Assembly: GCA_030147925.1 (NCBI GenBank)
Contig: JASBUK010000143.1
Span: 1-38,803 of the forward strand
Length of the DNA: 38,803 nt
Source of the DNA: Trueperaceae bacterium
GTDB taxonomy: Bacteria; Deinococcota; Deinococci; Deinococcales; Trueperaceae
Direction of reading: 5' to 3'
In this document: positions 38,170 to 38,803 of the stretch, piece by piece
Layout: each line of letters opens with the position of its first letter
Position numbering within the stretch: the first letter of the stretch is position 1
Program-made: the position numbers and the translations under genes
The notes under the pieces: generated by a model
Database searches by the model: none
Told to the model about the DNA's origin: nothing
What the model saw: the letters and a program-made list of their open reading frames with translations, nothing else

Positions 38170-38348
38170 ACAGTAATTTGCCTGTGTCGACCCCCAATGC
38201 TGTAAAAACGCTGGGAGATCGACACGCCTTGCGAGATAAAGGCTTTACAAGTCACCAACGAGATTCTTAACCCAAAGCGAATTTATCCACGCACAGCAAA
38301 GCAAAATATTTGGTAAACTACATTTGTGTCTGCGACACCCCCTAACGG
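38170..38348 (+). promoter_or_regulatory. CRISPR leader
   Basis: This 179-bp AT-rich non-coding region runs from cas2 to the first repeat. It holds a long inverted repeat, GTGTCGA at 38184-38190 and TCGACAC at 38219-38225, with CCCA/TGGG inside, and a second small palindrome, GTGTC-TGC-GACAC at 38326-38338, directly followed by CCCCCTAACGG and the first repeat. Both palindromes run into a C5 tract then AA or TAA. Such elements could anchor transcription or polarised spacer integration. Confidence 0.7.
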
Positions 38349-38803
38349 GTTTTTAGCTTTCCTATGAGGAATTGAAACGATGTTCTCGAGCAGCAAATGG
38401 CACGAATTGCCGAGTTTTTAGCTTTCCTATGAGGAATTGAAACCGGACATCGTTTTTCCCTGCGATGGTCCACCCAAGAGTTTTTAGCTTTCCTATGAGG
38501 AATTGAAACTTGCCGGAACATCAACTTGATAACGCTCGAGTTGCAGTTTTTAGCTTTCCTATGAGGAATTGAAACTTGGCAGCTAACCATTGCTCCAGTC
38601 CAGCGATCTTGCGTTTTTAGCTTTCCTATGAGGAATTGAAACGGTAGCTCTTGAGGATCAAAAAGTCTAAAGCTCTCAGGTTTTTAGCTTTCCTATGAGG
38701 AATTGAAACACGGCATTTTCGGATTGAGTACCGGTGGCGACGCTGAGTTTTTAGCTTTCCTATGAGGAATTGAAACCTGGCCAGCCGAAGGAAGGCTGAG
38801 CCA
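38349..38803 (+). CRISPR. CRISPR array, type I-B repeat, 7 repeats, cut by the window end
   Basis: Seven identical 30-bp repeats begin with GTTTTTAGC and end with ATTGAAAC, at 38349, 38414, 38480, 38546, 38613, 38680 and 38747. The centre holds a small stem, TTCCT/AGGAA with a 3-nt loop. Six complete spacers are 35, 36, 36, 37, 37 and 37 bp, and a seventh is cut at 38803. The ATTGAAAC end matches the usual 8-nt crRNA handle of type I-B (and many type III) systems. The leader and cas2 lie to the left, so transcription runs rightwards and the newest spacer is the first. The perfect repeats suggest recent activity. The minus-strand ORF over this region is only the repeat read as protein. Confidence 0.98.

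Noticed and set aside
38342-38590. 82-aa minus-strand reading frame with a repeated VSIPHRKAKN peptide
   Set aside because: It is the CRISPR repeat translated on the wrong strand, with spacers between.

Overview
The window looks like a bacterial chromosome segment of roughly 50% GC (estimated by eye) from an aerobic respiring organism. It carries a complete 14-subunit NADH:quinone oxidoreductase operon, a heme A synthase (implying an aa3/caa3-type oxidase), a fatty acid beta-oxidation pair, three tRNA genes, housekeeping genes (tmk, gpsA, a Nif3-like protein) and, at the right end, a complete type I-B CRISPR-Cas locus with the start of its array. Several genes have no Shine-Dalgarno sequence but a TAnnnT -10-like hexamer 5-6 bases before the ATG, as on leaderless transcripts. 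That habit is well known in Deinococcota, so a Deinococcus-Thermus/Trueperaceae-like host is possible, but this is an inference with low certainty.

Layout. 1-5970: mostly plus-strand housekeeping genes (nif3-like, tmk, a lipoprotein glutaminyl cyclase, gpsA, a large unknown protein, a 70-aa acidic protein) and a minus-strand FmdB-like protein without cysteines. 6005-20701 (minus strand): nuoA to nuoN in canonical order with many overlapping starts and stops. 21018-22055: ctaA, divergent from nuoA. 22074-23758 (minus): a sugar-1-phosphate nucleotidyltransferase and a GHMP sugar kinase, translationally coupled. 23895-24172 (minus): tRNA-Lys, tRNA-Glu and tRNA-Val behind a near-consensus promoter. 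24292-25053: a secreted repeat protein. 25137-28552 (minus): fadI-fadJ. 28725-38169 (plus): cas6, cas8b, cas7, cas5, cas3, cas4, cas1, a four-helix-bundle (S23-type) gene and cas2. 38170-38348: leader. 38349-38803: seven identical 30-bp repeats; the array runs off the window.

Three patterns are not explained by the genes alone. (1) The S23-type gene sits between cas1 and cas2 and is bracketed by inverted arrays of degenerate heptamers (consensus about NATGAGY). A similar inverted-heptamer cassette without an ORF sits immediately upstream of tmk. (2) The octamer palindrome GCTCGAGC occurs about 34 times, versus about 0.6 expected by chance; it resembles the highly iterated palindromes of cyanobacteria. 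(3) The Cas effector genes (cas8, cas7, cas5, cas3) are clearly AT-richer and nearly lack this octamer, while cas6, cas4 and cas1 look like the host. This suggests the locus is a mosaic with a separately acquired effector module.
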